DNA from: Chloroherpetonaceae bacterium
GTDB lineage: Bacteria > Bacteroidota > Chlorobiia > Chlorobiales > Thermochlorobacteraceae
DNA: 64,000 bases
Assembly (NCBI GenBank): GCA_025055975.1
Contig: JANWWM010000025.1
Span: 124,001-188,000, forward strand
Reading direction: 5' to 3'
Position 1 is the first letter of the stretch. Each line of letters opens with the position of its first letter. Under the pieces are notes generated by a model. It was not told the origin of the DNA. It saw nothing but the letters and a program-made list of their open reading frames with translations, and did no database searches. Below, piece by piece: positions 17,772 through 26,863 of the stretch. Made by a program: the position numbers and the translations under genes.

Positions 17772-19142
17772 TCAGCGGTCGACGACTGGCTCGCTCGCGT
17801 CGCGCGTTGGAAGTCGCGCGGCGCGTTTTTCGCAAACCGCGCGGACGAGTTCGGCGAGTTTGCGCGTGGCTTCGCGGCGCGTGTATTTCTTGATGACGTC
17901 GGGATTGCCGCGCCAAAGTCGCTCGCCGTTCCAGAACGCCTCGTAGTAGCGGAGAATCGCCGCTTCTATTTCGGCTTGATTGCGAAAGTTGGCGACGACT
18001 CCCGCGTTGGTTTCTCGGATAAGCGACGCGATTGCGCCTTCAAGCGCGAGCGTAATCACGGGGCGCGCCGCGCCGATGTATTCGTAGACTTTTCCAGGCA
18101 CGATTTCTTCGCTTCCTTGCGCGTCATCGACGATGAGCAAAAGCGCGTCGGATTTCAAGAGTTCCTTGACGCTTTCGGCGTGAGGCACATAGGGCTTGGT
18201 CTCGACCACGCCGCGCAAGCCTTCGTCTTCAAAAAGCGGAGTCAGATTCGCGCCGAAACGACCAACGAATTTGAGCTTGATTTTTTTCGGATCGACCTTG
18301 CCCTTTTCAATGAGCGATTTCACCGCGTCCAAAAAAGGCTTTGGCGAGCGTTTGCCATACATTGAGCCTGCGTATGTGATCGTGAAAGCTTCGTTGCGCG
18401 GAAACGACAGCGCGGGAATGTCCGCTTCGTCAAAGCCGTTCTCGATGTGGATGATTTTGTTGGAGTCGATGTCGGGATATTTTTTTTGAAAATCTTTCGC
18501 GATCCCTTGCCAAGCGACCTCCATCGCGTCGCATCGTTCATAGACGCTTCGTTCCAAGCGCTCGTCGAGCCATTTCGCCAAGCCGTAGCGAATCGGCGTT
18601 GAAAGAAAGCCCGTCCAAGGGTCTCGGAAGCCCGCAATCCAAGGCAAGCCCGTTTTCGTCGCCAAGCGTTTGGCGATGAGCGCGGTCGTGTAGGGCGGCG
18701 AAGAGGAGTATAGGCAATCAATGCGTTCTTGGGCGATGATGCGCAAGCCTTCCTTCGTGGCGAAAGGAAACCAGCCAATTCTCGCGTCGGGAATGAAGAA
18801 ATTGCTTCGAGCGAACTCGGCGACGCGCTCGGCAAACGAGCGTTTTTCGCCAGGCTTTGGAATGTTGTTGACATCAACGGGCGCGTCGGGCGGCTTGCCC
18901 GTGAATTTGCGGTAGAGCGCGTAAGGCTCGACGATTTTCGAGCGAAAAACCTTCACGCCGACAGGCGTTTCGCTCAAAAGCGATTCGTCTCGCGTGGGAA
19001 AGTCGCCGTCTTTGACGGTGAGCACGACGGGTTCGACATCGAACTCGCGCAAATACTTGACAAACTTCAAAACGCGCTGAACGCCCGCGCCGCCCGAAGG
19101 CGGAAAGTAATACGCGATGACGAGCAGTTTCAGGGAGGGCAT
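17772..19142 (-). CDS. Glycosyltransferase, GT4-like
   Basis: Protein of 456 residues with a GT-B fold signature: an N-terminal Rossmann-type start KLLVIAYYFPPSGGAGVQR (glycine-rich donor-side loop) and a C-terminal domain with ITYAGSMYGKRSPKPFLDAV, then GSEEIVPGKVYEYIGAARPVI, where the glutamates usually contact the nucleotide sugar. The sugar and acceptor are unknown; proteins of this type often act in surface polysaccharide synthesis. The ATG at 19142 follows the scpA stop by one base, so the two genes are cotranscribed although functionally unrelated. Confidence 0.85.
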   Translation of the reverse strand: MPSLKLLVIAYYFPPSGGAGVQRVLKFVKYLREFDVEPVVLTVKDGDFPTRDESLLSETPVGVKVFRSKIVEPYALYRKFTGKPPDAPVDVNNIPKPGEKRSFAERVAEFARSNFFIPDARIGWFPFATKEGLRIIAQERIDCLYSSSPPYTTALIAKRLATKTGLPWIAGFRDPWTGFLSTPIRYGLAKWLDERLERSVYERCDAMEVAWQGIAKDFQKKYPDIDSNKIIHIENGFDEADIPALSFPRNEAFTITYAGSMYGKRSPKPFLDAVKSLIEKGKVDPKKIKLKFVGRFGANLTPLFEDEGLRGVVETKPYVPHAESVKELLKSDALLLIVDDAQGSEEIVPGKVYEYIGAARPVITLALEGAIASLIRETNAGVVANFRNQAEIEAAILRYYEAFWNGERLWRGNPDVIKKYTRREATRKLAELVRAVCEKRAARLPTRDASEPVVDR

Positions 19143-19143
19143 T

Positions 19144-19863
19144 TCAAGAGGCAAGATTGGCTTTCGCAAGCCAAAAATCGCCGCAATCGTCTCTGACGAT
19201 GAGGTTGACAAGGCGCGCTTTCGCCATTTCCAAAATCGCAAGAAACGTAACGACGATGGTGATGCGCTCGGCGAACTCTCGGACAGTTTCAAGAAACGAG
19301 ATTTGAATGCGCTCGTCCAATTTTTTGAGCAAGAATTCCGTCTGCTGTTCGATCGTAACGGGAATGCGCTTGATTTCGTGAACCGTCGTTTTCGGAATGT
19401 TTTTCATGGCGATTTGATAGGCGCGAATGAGGTCGAAGAGCGTAGGGCGTTTGGTTTCGTCCTCGATTTCGCTCGCCTCGATTTGCTCGAAAGCAAGGCG
19501 CGGGAAAAGTTTGCGGCGGTCTTCTTCAAGCAGTTGGAGATGGAGCGCCATTTCTTTGAAGCGTTTATACTCCAAAAGCTTTTGGACAAGTTCGGTTCGG
19601 GGGTCGAATTCGTCCAACTCTCCGCTCGGCGATTCGGGGCGCGGCAGAAGCATCTTCGCCTTGATGCTCATCAACACGGAAGCCATGTAGATGAAATCCG
19701 CCGCGACTTCAAGATTCAGCTCTTGCATCGCGTCGAGATATTCCATAAAGCTTTTGGTGATGTGCGCGATGGGAATGTCGTAGATGTCGAGTTCGTCTCG
19801 CTTGATGAAAAACAAAAGCAAATCCAATGGACCTTCGAACTCGGTCAGAGAGACGCGATACAT
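19144..19863 (-). CDS. scpA: Segregation and condensation protein ScpA
   Basis: Kleisin subunit of the bacterial SMC condensin. The 239-residue protein starts with YRVSLTEFEGPLDLLLFFIKRDELDIYDIPIAHITKSF, the hallmark N-terminal domain, continues with AADFIYMASVLMSIKAKMLLP, and ends with the C-terminal winged-helix domain VVTFLAILEMAKARLVNL. The length is normal. scpB is not adjacent. It begins 15 bases after the response-regulator stop. Confidence 0.95.
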   Translation of the reverse strand: MYRVSLTEFEGPLDLLLFFIKRDELDIYDIPIAHITKSFMEYLDAMQELNLEVAADFIYMASVLMSIKAKMLLPRPESPSGELDEFDPRTELVQKLLEYKRFKEMALHLQLLEEDRRKLFPRLAFEQIEASEIEDETKRPTLFDLIRAYQIAMKNIPKTTVHEIKRIPVTIEQQTEFLLKKLDERIQISFLETVREFAERITIVVTFLAILEMAKARLVNLIVRDDCGDFWLAKANLAS

Positions 19864-19878
19864 TGCCGCCAGCAGCGT

Positions 19879-20880
19879 TTATCTGCCGAAAAGTTTTTTG
19901 GCGGCGCGCAGTTTTTCGCGCCACCAGTTCGTCTTTTCGGTAACTTGTTTCTCGACGAGCTGCGGCGCGACTTCTTTGGCGACGTAGGCGACGTTTTTGA
20001 GCGGTTGCACGCGATAGGTGCGGGCGCGATTCATCGCCGATTGAATCGTCTTGTCCAAATCCTCGACGGCGCACGGCTTGACGTGATAGCGATAAACCTG
20101 AAACTCGTTGATGGATTTAATCGCCAACAGCGCGTCGCGCACTTGCGTCAAGAGGATGATGACGATGTTCGGGTATTCCTGCTTGACCGCATGCAAGAAG
20201 TCGATGCCGTCTTCGCTGTTGAGGTTCAGGTCGGTGAGCATCACGTAGATGTCGTGCTTCGAGAGTTGGTCGAAGGCTTCATTGATGGAAGAAGCGGGAT
20301 AGACTTGATACTTTTTGCCGAAGACTTGCATCATCGTGTTGAGTTGCTCCTTGTTGAACTCGACGATGAGCAAGCCCTCCTTTTGACCGCTTGGCGGCGG
20401 CGGAGCCTCTTCTTCCTGCTCGGCGATTTCGGCGGGGTCGGCACCGCTGGTGCGCATGATGTCGGCTTTGCTCGGATAAAGTTGTCCAACTTTTTGGGCG
20501 ATGTCGACCGCCGCGCCAACCGTGTCGCGCAGTTGGTCGATCTTCCAAGGCTTCGTGAGGAAGCGGAAGACTTCGCCCGAATTGACGGAGTTCATAATCG
20601 CGTCGAGGTCGCTGTAGCCGGTGAGCAGAATGCGAATCGTGCTTGGGCTGATGGTCTTGATGACGCGCAGAACCTCGTGTCCGAGCATTCCGGGCATGCG
20701 TTGGTCGGAGAGAACGACGTGAATGTGGTTTTGTCGGACGATTTCAATCGCGTCTTTGCCGTTGGTCGCCGTGAAAATGTTGTATTGACGGCGAAAGGTT
20801 GCCGAGAGCGATTGCAACACCAGAGGTTCGTCGTCGACGAGCAAGATGTTGATGTTGGAGTTGGAATTGGTCTCAGCCAT
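19879..20880 (-). CDS. Response regulator with two receiver domains
   Basis: Protein of 333 residues with two CheY-like domains and no DNA-binding or enzymatic output. The first (about 10-130) is canonical: acid pair DD at 16-17, phospho-acceptor D59 in VVLSDQRMPGM, T87 and K110. The second (about 168-290) has D217 in MLTDLNLNSEDG, T245 and K268, but lacks the acid pair (LLIVEFN at the N-terminus), so phosphorylation there may be altered. A Pro/Glu linker (about 150-166) joins them. It lies 36 bases downstream of the histidine kinase, its likely partner. Confidence 0.9.
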   Translation of the reverse strand: MAETNSNSNINILLVDDEPLVLQSLSATFRRQYNIFTATNGKDAIEIVRQNHIHVVLSDQRMPGMLGHEVLRVIKTISPSTIRILLTGYSDLDAIMNSVNSGEVFRFLTKPWKIDQLRDTVGAAVDIAQKVGQLYPSKADIMRTSGADPAEIAEQEEEAPPPPSGQKEGLLIVEFNKEQLNTMMQVFGKKYQVYPASSINEAFDQLSKHDIYVMLTDLNLNSEDGIDFLHAVKQEYPNIVIILLTQVRDALLAIKSINEFQVYRYHVKPCAVEDLDKTIQSAMNRARTYRVQPLKNVAYVAKEVAPQLVEKQVTEKTNWWREKLRAAKKLFGR

Positions 20881-20916
20881 AATTCAAATGCCGATGTTTG
20901 TGTTTTGGGATTCGAT

Positions 20917-22521
20917 TTAGTTTAACGCAGGCGCGCTTTCGCTGAACACCTTTTCCTCTTTCGCTAGCTGGGTTTGCATTGGCAAGTAGATGAAGAAATC
21001 CGTGCCGTGTCCAACCTTGCTCTTCACGGTGATTTTGCCGTTATGTCCTTCTTCAATGATTTTTTTGGAGATGGAAAGCCCAAGACCCGTGCCCTTGCCG
21101 ACGGGCTTCGTCGTGAAGAACGGGTCGAAAATTTTGTTGATGATTTCGGGCGGAATGCCCTTGCCGTTGTCGGAAATTTGCACGACCGCTTGGTCTTTTT
21201 CGACGAAGGTTTTGATGCGAAGCACGCCTTCGCCCTTTTCTTCGCAAGCGTGCGCGGCGTTGGTGATGATGTTCAAAAAGACTTGGTTGAGCTGAGCGGG
21301 CGCGCAAACGATGTTGGGCACGTTGCCGTAATCCTTCACGACCGTCATGTGTCGCTTCAAGATGTGATTGGCGATGACGAGCGTGGAATCCAAGCATTGA
21401 TTGATGTTGGCAAGTTGCGTCGCCGTTTGGTCCAGACGCGAGAAGTTGCGCAGGTTGACGATAAGTTCTTGGATTCGATCCAGCCCTTCCAAAGAGTTCG
21501 TGATCATCATATTGTTCTCGTCAATCAACCCGATCTTCTCAATGTTTTTGAGCTTTTCGAGCGTGGCGGGAATGAGTTTTTCCGCCTCGTTGTAATTGCC
21601 CGCGACCAAGCTTTTGAGCACGTTCGCGCTGGCGGCGACGGCTTCTTGGAACTCGCGGTCGTTTTCGCGGATGATTTCGATGTTGTTTCTCACGAAGCCA
21701 AGCGGCGTGTTCATCTCGTGGGCGAGACCCGCGACCATCTGACCGAGCGACGCCATCTTTTCGTTTTGAATAAGTTGGCTTTGCGATTCTTGAATGATTT
21801 TGGCTTGCTTGCGCAGCGAAATCGTCAGGCGAACCGCCATTCCCAAAAAGACGAGAATGCTCACGACGAGGGCGACGACTTGCGCCAGTTGCAGGTTCTT
21901 GATTTTCTCGGTCGAAAGTTCGCCCAAGCGCACGATGAAGTCGCGGTTGCTGGCGAGAATCAGCTCGTCGTTTTGAAGCGCGAAGTCAATGGCTTTTTCA
22001 AGTTGAATGGGGTCGGTTTGGCGCGGATTTTCGGTCTTTTGCGCAAGGTCGAGCAAAATGTCGCGCGATTCCTTCCACTTTTGAATTTCCTTCTCGATGG
22101 TCGAGCGCGCTTTCGGATTGGTTACGGGCGCGACGTCATACTCCACGCCGTCAAACACGAGAATGCCGCCCGCATCCAACGCGGCGACGGTTGAGTCAAA
22201 AACCGAAATGGAGCGTTTGTAAGCGAAAAACGCCGTGTCCAACTGCGCCGACTTGTCGGCGATTTGCGCGGTTTGGGTCGAGTCTATGAGAGAAAGTTCC
22301 GCGAGACGTTCTTGAATTCTGATGAGGTTGCGGTATGCGCGCTGCCAATACTCCGATTGTTTCGTCGCGCAGAAGATTTGTTCCGCGTCGCGCTGGCTAT
22401 CCTTCGAGATGATGATGTTGAGCACGAACACCGACGCGACAAGGGCAAGGAAGACAACGCTGAAGATGATGAGTTCCACGAAGCGAAAGCCTGCCTGTTG
22501 TTCTTTTTTGTTGCCAGCCAT
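20917..22521 (-). CDS. Membrane sensor histidine kinase
   Basis: Protein of 534 residues: membrane helix at about 17-38, an extracytoplasmic helical sensor region (about 40-210), second helix at 213-232, a coiled linker, then HisKA with phospho-acceptor H268 in LAHEMNTPLGFVRNN and HATPase motifs NQVFLNIITNAAHA (N box), DNGKGIP (G1) and GKGTGLGLSISKKI (G2). The HisKA form HEMNTPL is that of the kinase group often found with receiver-only regulators. The sensor region resembles four-helix-bundle chemosensory domains but shows no ligand motif. Followed by the dual-receiver regulator. Confidence 0.92.
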   Translation of the reverse strand: MAGNKKEQQAGFRFVELIIFSVVFLALVASVFVLNIIISKDSQRDAEQIFCATKQSEYWQRAYRNLIRIQERLAELSLIDSTQTAQIADKSAQLDTAFFAYKRSISVFDSTVAALDAGGILVFDGVEYDVAPVTNPKARSTIEKEIQKWKESRDILLDLAQKTENPRQTDPIQLEKAIDFALQNDELILASNRDFIVRLGELSTEKIKNLQLAQVVALVVSILVFLGMAVRLTISLRKQAKIIQESQSQLIQNEKMASLGQMVAGLAHEMNTPLGFVRNNIEIIRENDREFQEAVAASANVLKSLVAGNYNEAEKLIPATLEKLKNIEKIGLIDENNMMITNSLEGLDRIQELIVNLRNFSRLDQTATQLANINQCLDSTLVIANHILKRHMTVVKDYGNVPNIVCAPAQLNQVFLNIITNAAHACEEKGEGVLRIKTFVEKDQAVVQISDNGKGIPPEIINKIFDPFFTTKPVGKGTGLGLSISKKIIEEGHNGKITVKSKVGHGTDFFIYLPMQTQLAKEEKVFSESAPALN

Positions 22522-22659
22522 AGTTATCGCAAATGTGTTTTGTTATTGTTTGCGCTGTTTGTGTCTAAACTCCGATCGCTGCTTTTGGTTTTTGCGCTCC
22601 CATTGCGAAAAAGTCGTCGCGGCGATAGTGGAGGACATCGCGGTTGCGAAACTTCGGCG

Positions 22660-22689
22660 AATATAATCAACTTTGCCCAATTCGTTCAA
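22660..22689 (-). promoter_or_regulatory. Possible promoter for the histidine kinase-regulator operon
   Basis: On the minus strand TTGAAC (22684-22689) and TATATT (22660-22665) are separated by 18 bases, giving a plausible sigma-70-like promoter about 140 bases upstream of the kinase start. The same A+T-rich patch reads TATAAT on the plus strand but has no plus-strand gene downstream. Otherwise the 219-base intergenic region 22522-22740 shows nothing. Confidence 0.3.
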
Positions 22690-22740
22690 AATTCGCGCGT
22701 AAAGAAATCGCAACGAGCTTTCGCTTTTGGCGCAAACGCT

Positions 22741-23679
22741 TCACTTCCCTCGCGTCAGCAGATCTCTTAGGGCGCGTTCAAGTTCGGGGTATTGGAATCG
22801 ATAGCCCAATTCCAAGGCGCGCTTCGGAACGACGCGCTGACCTTCGGCGATGACGTTTGCCGCGTCTCCAAACAAGAGTTCCAGCGCGGATTTCGGCACG
22901 GCAAAGAACGAAGGGCGCGAGAGAACCCTGCCGAGCGCGTCGGCGAGAGTTCGCATCGTAACGGGATTGGGCGACGTGGCGTTGAGCGCGCCGCTTGCCG
23001 CGTCGTTATCGAGCGCGAAAAGCCAAAGCCCGACCTCGTCATCGATGTGAATCCACGAGACCCACTGGTTGCCGCTGCCAATCGGTCCGCCCGCGAAGAG
23101 TTTGAACGGGGTCAGCATTTTTTCCAACGCGCCTCCTTTCGTTGAAAGAACGACCCCCGTGCGAATCGCCACGACGCGAATGCCGAGCCGTTCCGCCTCG
23201 AAGGCTTCCTTTTCCCAATCGACGCAGACGGTTGCGAGAAAATCGTTGGCGGCGGGCGACGACTCGTCCAAAATCGGCACATCGTCGCCGTAACCTTGAT
23301 TGCCGTAGTAGCCAACCCCTGAGGCGCAGATGAACGCTTTGGGCTTCGGCGAGGCTTGCGACATCGCTCTAACGAGATGGCGCGCGCTCACGACGCGGCT
23401 CTCGTAGATTTGTTTTTTGTAGCTCGCGTCCCAACGCGCCGCTACGGGCGCGCCCGCAAGGTGCGCCACGGCATCGACTTGCGAAAGAACCTCGGTCCAT
23501 TCTCCGTTTTGGCTCGTCGCGTCCCACGAGTAGTAACCCGCGAGGTTCGGCAGTTGAGATTTCGCTTTGTCGGGATTGCGCGAGAGGAGAATGACCCTAT
23601 CGCCGCGTTCCGCGAGGGCTTTGACGAGCGCCGTTCCGATGAGTCCCGTCCCGCCCGTTATCGCTATGGTTTTCGGCAT
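22741..23679 (-). CDS. TIGR01777-family NAD-dependent epimerase/SDR protein (YfcH-like)
   Basis: Extended short-chain dehydrogenase-like protein of 312 residues: Rossmann motif GGTGLIG (9-15), NAD-contact region VAHLAGAPVAARWD, active-site region ICASGVGYYG in which the tyrosine occurs as YYG, and a C-terminal DUF1731-type end (QRVVPKRALELGYRFQYPELERALRDLL). The family is named from YfcH/cell-division inhibitor SulA-like annotations, but its reaction is unknown. The start at 23679 removes seven residues relative to an earlier in-frame codon and puts the Rossmann strand at the usual place. Located 63 bases downstream of cruA, probably cotranscribed. Confidence 0.88.
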   Translation of the reverse strand: MPKTIAITGGTGLIGTALVKALAERGDRVILLSRNPDKAKSQLPNLAGYYSWDATSQNGEWTEVLSQVDAVAHLAGAPVAARWDASYKKQIYESRVVSARHLVRAMSQASPKPKAFICASGVGYYGNQGYGDDVPILDESSPAANDFLATVCVDWEKEAFEAERLGIRVVAIRTGVVLSTKGGALEKMLTPFKLFAGGPIGSGNQWVSWIHIDDEVGLWLFALDNDAASGALNATSPNPVTMRTLADALGRVLSRPSFFAVPKSALELLFGDAANVIAEGQRVVPKRALELGYRFQYPELERALRDLLTRGK

Positions 23680-23742
23680 TGAGGCTAAATTGACGACCAA
23701 CGAAACAAGGGCGCGACGCGATACGTTTTTCGCTTGCCGCCG

Positions 23743-25290
23743 TCAAGCCGTCTTGACGAGCGAACTCGCCGCCCAACCCGCCCAATTTTGAAGCCAACTC
23801 AAACTGCCCGAAACGCCAAGTTTTTGGTAGGTGATGGGAAAAATTTTCGGAAACTTCGCGCCGACGGCGAGAATGAGCGTCGTGAAGTCCGAAAGCGTCA
23901 TTTCGTCGCGGAACAAGGTTTCGCGGTAGCGCGGCGGCAGTTCGTCAAGAACCTTCATAATTTCGTTCATCAGTTCGTTGACGAAGTTCGGCTCGTCGGT
24001 GCGCGCGTCGTAGCACATAAACTTCATCAAGTTCGACATAATCGCCACGTTGGGTTCGTAGGCGGAAATCGCGTCCAAGTCGCTTTTGGCGGTGGCGCGT
24101 TGCGAGAGCGCGACGGCAAGTTTGGACGTGGTGCGTTCCAAGTTCCGAACCATTGAGCCAAAGCCGCAAAAGGTCAGAGGCGACGAGAGCGACGCCGCGT
24201 CGCCCAAAAGCAGAACGCCATCGTCTGCCGTAACGCGCTTCTTGCCGAACCCGTCGTGATGATAAGCGGGAATGATGCCAAAGACGGGCTTCTGAACGCG
24301 AAAGTTTTTTGAGGGCTTCTTATAGGTCGGAAGTTTTTCGAAGTAGGTCTCGAAAAGGTTGAGAAGCGATTTGTCGTTGTCGGAGTCGACGCGGTCGTAA
24401 AAGAAAAGATACGAGGTGAAAAGCGTCTCGCTTGCGGGGAAGCCTTCCCAAATCAGTTGCCGACCGCTTCCGCGCGACGTGTCGGCGGGTTCGACGCTGA
24501 CGAGAATTTCGCCAACATCGAAATCGATGTCTTCCAAGCCGCTGGCGAGCGTGCCAACCGTCGGGCAAACGTGAGTTTGCGGTCGAGCGACGCCGTTTTC
24601 GGCGTTGAGTTGCATCGCAATTGGCGAGAGAACGCCCATCGCATCGACCAAGACTTTCGCCTTGAAAAATTGAGAAGCGCCGTCGCGCTCGACTTCGACC
24701 ACCGCGCCGCCGTCGATTTTCCAACATCGTTTGAAGCGAGTTCGCGCCAGAACCAGATTGCCCTTGCGCGAGAGGATTTTATCCAACGCGAGTTTCAGAA
24801 TCGCGTCGGATTCGATGGCGCAATCGAGCACGTTGTTGATGAAAAGGCGCTTGCGGTCTTTGCGCGCGGCGAACTCGACGAAGCCCGTCTTGTAGGTTTT
24901 CGTGATGGCTTTTTCCGCGTCGGAGCGCTTCAAGAAGCCCATCGCGTCGAGGCGTTGGAGTTCGCGCAAGGAGATGTTCCAATCGCGGTGAGTTTTGGCG
25001 GGCTGATGTTTGTCGAAGACGAGAACGCTTTTGCCGAAAAGGTCGGTCAGAGCGGCGGCATGCAACAGTCCGAGCGTCGCGCCCGCGTAAATCGCGTCGA
25101 ACTCGCCCGAAATCTCAATGCCTTTGGGCAACGCTTGCGCCCCGAAGACGACCTCTGGCGCGGGGCGATTGACGACGTCGGACCAATAGCGGTCGAGTTC
25201 CAAGATGCGTTTGAGCCAAAATTCGCCGTTCTCGATGCGCGAAAAATGTCGATGAACGAGCGGGTGCGAGCGTTGAATCTCCGATAGCAT
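23743..25290 (-). CDS. cruA: Lycopene cyclase CruA
   Basis: FAD-dependent cyclase that makes the beta ring of gamma- or beta-carotene from lycopene in green sulfur bacteria, feeding chlorobactene or isorenieratene synthesis. The 515-residue protein has the CruA layout: an 60-residue N-terminal extension, a dinucleotide fold (FDAIYAGATLGLLHAAAL, 64-81) and a C-terminal flavin region GVLLLGDAASLSSPLTFCGFG. The first glycine motif is degenerate (GATLGL instead of GxGxxG), as usual in this family. The related CruP family of cyanobacteria is an alternative, less likely in this context. Confidence 0.85.
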   Translation of the reverse strand: MLSEIQRSHPLVHRHFSRIENGEFWLKRILELDRYWSDVVNRPAPEVVFGAQALPKGIEISGEFDAIYAGATLGLLHAAALTDLFGKSVLVFDKHQPAKTHRDWNISLRELQRLDAMGFLKRSDAEKAITKTYKTGFVEFAARKDRKRLFINNVLDCAIESDAILKLALDKILSRKGNLVLARTRFKRCWKIDGGAVVEVERDGASQFFKAKVLVDAMGVLSPIAMQLNAENGVARPQTHVCPTVGTLASGLEDIDFDVGEILVSVEPADTSRGSGRQLIWEGFPASETLFTSYLFFYDRVDSDNDKSLLNLFETYFEKLPTYKKPSKNFRVQKPVFGIIPAYHHDGFGKKRVTADDGVLLLGDAASLSSPLTFCGFGSMVRNLERTTSKLAVALSQRATAKSDLDAISAYEPNVAIMSNLMKFMCYDARTDEPNFVNELMNEIMKVLDELPPRYRETLFRDEMTLSDFTTLILAVGAKFPKIFPITYQKLGVSGSLSWLQNWAGWAASSLVKTA

Positions 25291-25323
25291 TTGGTTGTTG
25301 TATGATTTCGCAGTGGTTAAATT

Positions 25324-25339
25324 GAGCGGCGAGCCGCTC
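25324..25339. repeat. Perfect inverted repeat between cruA and the FAD oxidase
   Basis: GAGCGGC-GA-GCCGCTC: seven-base perfect arms with a two-base centre, in the 76-base region between the divergent cruA and oxidase starts. It could be a regulator binding site acting on both genes or a short RNA hairpin in one 5' leader; the short loop makes a DNA operator more natural. Confidence 0.4.
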
Positions 25340-25366
25340 GCCTAAACGAACCGAATTTTTCCCGAA

Positions 25367-26863
25367 ATGATTTTCAAAACCGACCCGTCCGAATTTCAGT
25401 CGCTTCTGGAAGACACGAGCGCGATGCGCGGCGGATACGCGGACGGCGCGTATTTCGCCGAAAGTTACGACGACGTCTGCGAGGTCTTGCGCCGATGCCA
25501 TCAAACGCGAACTCGCGTAACGATTTCGGGCAACGGCACGGGCACGACGGGCGGCAGAATCCCGTTTGGCGGAGTCGCGCTCGCCATGCCCAAACTCAAT
25601 CGCATTTTGAACGTCAAGAAAAATCCCGACGGAACGGGCGTTGCGACCGTTCAAGCCGCCACGTTGCTTTTCGACCTGCAACAAACCGTCGAAGCCGAAG
25701 GACTCTTTTACCCGCCCGACCCAACGGAACGCTTGTGCTTCATTGGCGCGACGATCGCGAACAATTCGTCGGGCGCGCGCACGTTCAAATACGGACCGAC
25801 GCGAAACTACGTCGGTCGCCTCAAACTCGCGCTTCCATCGGGCGATTTGCTCGAAGTTCGACGCGGAGAAATTTTCGCCGACGATTCGGGCGTTCTTGCC
25901 TTCGAGACCCAAAGCGGCGCGCGCTACGAAGTCCCCGTTCCGACCTACCGAATGCCAAACGTTTCGAAGCACGTCGCGGGCTACTACGCCGCGCCCAAAA
26001 TGGATTTGATTGATTTGTTCATCGGCTCGGAAGGCACGCTTGGCGTGGTTTTGGAGGCGGATTTGAAATTGCTCCCGAAGCCTGAACGCATCTTCGGCGG
26101 TCTCGCGTATTTCGCCGACGAGGCGAGACTTCTGGCATTCGTCGACGAAGCCCGCGCTCGCTCGCGCGACGCGACGTCGCCGAGCGACCTTTCGGCGAGA
26201 GCCATCGAGTTCTTCGACAAACGCTCGCTCGATTTTTTGCGCCCGAAATATCCGCAAATTCCGAGCGACGCCGTCGGCGCGATTTTCTTCGAGCAGGAAA
26301 TCACGAGCGAGACCGAAGACGCGCTTTTGCAAGCGTGGCTGTCGCTGATGGAATCGCGCGGCGCGTTGATTGAACGCTCTTGGATCGCGCTCACGCCCGC
26401 CGAGCAGCAAGATCTGCGAGCGTTCAGACACGCCTTGCCCGCGTCGGTCAACGAATGGTATGCGAAGTTCAAGCAGCGCAAAATCTCGACCGATATGGCG
26501 GTTCCGCATCATCGCTTTCCCGAACTAATGCGGTCGTATCAAACCAAATGCGAAGCGGAAGGCTTCGATTACGTTTTGTTCGGGCACATCGGCGACGCGC
26601 ATTTGCATCTGAACATCTTGCCCAAAAACGACGCGGAAGCGCGGCGCGCGCGCGAACTCTATCGCGTCTTCGTCCGAGAAGCCATCGCAATGGGCGGCAC
26701 GATTTCCGCCGAACACGGCGTCGGGAAATTGAAAGCGGAACTGTTGGTCGAAATGTTCGGCGAAGACGGCATTCGACAGATGACGCGCGTCAAAAAATCC
26801 CTCGACCCGAACCTCATTCTCAACGTCGGCAACTTGATTCCCGAAGCCTATTTAGCGGATTGA
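25367..26863 (+). CDS. FAD-linked oxidase, GlcD/D-lactate dehydrogenase type
   Basis: Protein of 498 residues with a PCMH-type FAD domain: diphosphate loop SGNGTGTTGG (54-63) and GATIANNSSGARTFKYG (127-143), then the FAD-oxidase C domain ending in HGVGKLKAELL and LDPNLILNVGNL. Members oxidise 2-hydroxy acids such as glycolate or D-lactate. There is no fused iron-sulfur domain and no glcE/glcF neighbour, so the electron acceptor is unknown. It is divergent from cruA and its stop is directly followed by the ATG of the glycosyltransferase. Confidence 0.88.
   Translation: MIFKTDPSEFQSLLEDTSAMRGGYADGAYFAESYDDVCEVLRRCHQTRTRVTISGNGTGTTGGRIPFGGVALAMPKLNRILNVKKNPDGTGVATVQAATLLFDLQQTVEAEGLFYPPDPTERLCFIGATIANNSSGARTFKYGPTRNYVGRLKLALPSGDLLEVRRGEIFADDSGVLAFETQSGARYEVPVPTYRMPNVSKHVAGYYAAPKMDLIDLFIGSEGTLGVVLEADLKLLPKPERIFGGLAYFADEARLLAFVDEARARSRDATSPSDLSARAIEFFDKRSLDFLRPKYPQIPSDAVGAIFFEQEITSETEDALLQAWLSLMESRGALIERSWIALTPAEQQDLRAFRHALPASVNEWYAKFKQRKISTDMAVPHHRFPELMRSYQTKCEAEGFDYVLFGHIGDAHLHLNILPKNDAEARRARELYRVFVREAIAMGGTISAEHGVGKLKAELLVEMFGEDGIRQMTRVKKSLDPNLILNVGNLIPEAYLAD

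Noticed and set aside
16108-17916. Longer start for the Ppx/GppA gene at 17916
   Set aside because: The extra 79 residues are arginine-rich and overlap the end of the glycosyltransferase gene; the ASKHA motif begins properly after 17679.
19117-20925. 602-codon plus-strand open frame over scpA and the response regulator
   Set aside because: Antisense to two well-supported genes and without recognisable domains; a product of the biased codon use.
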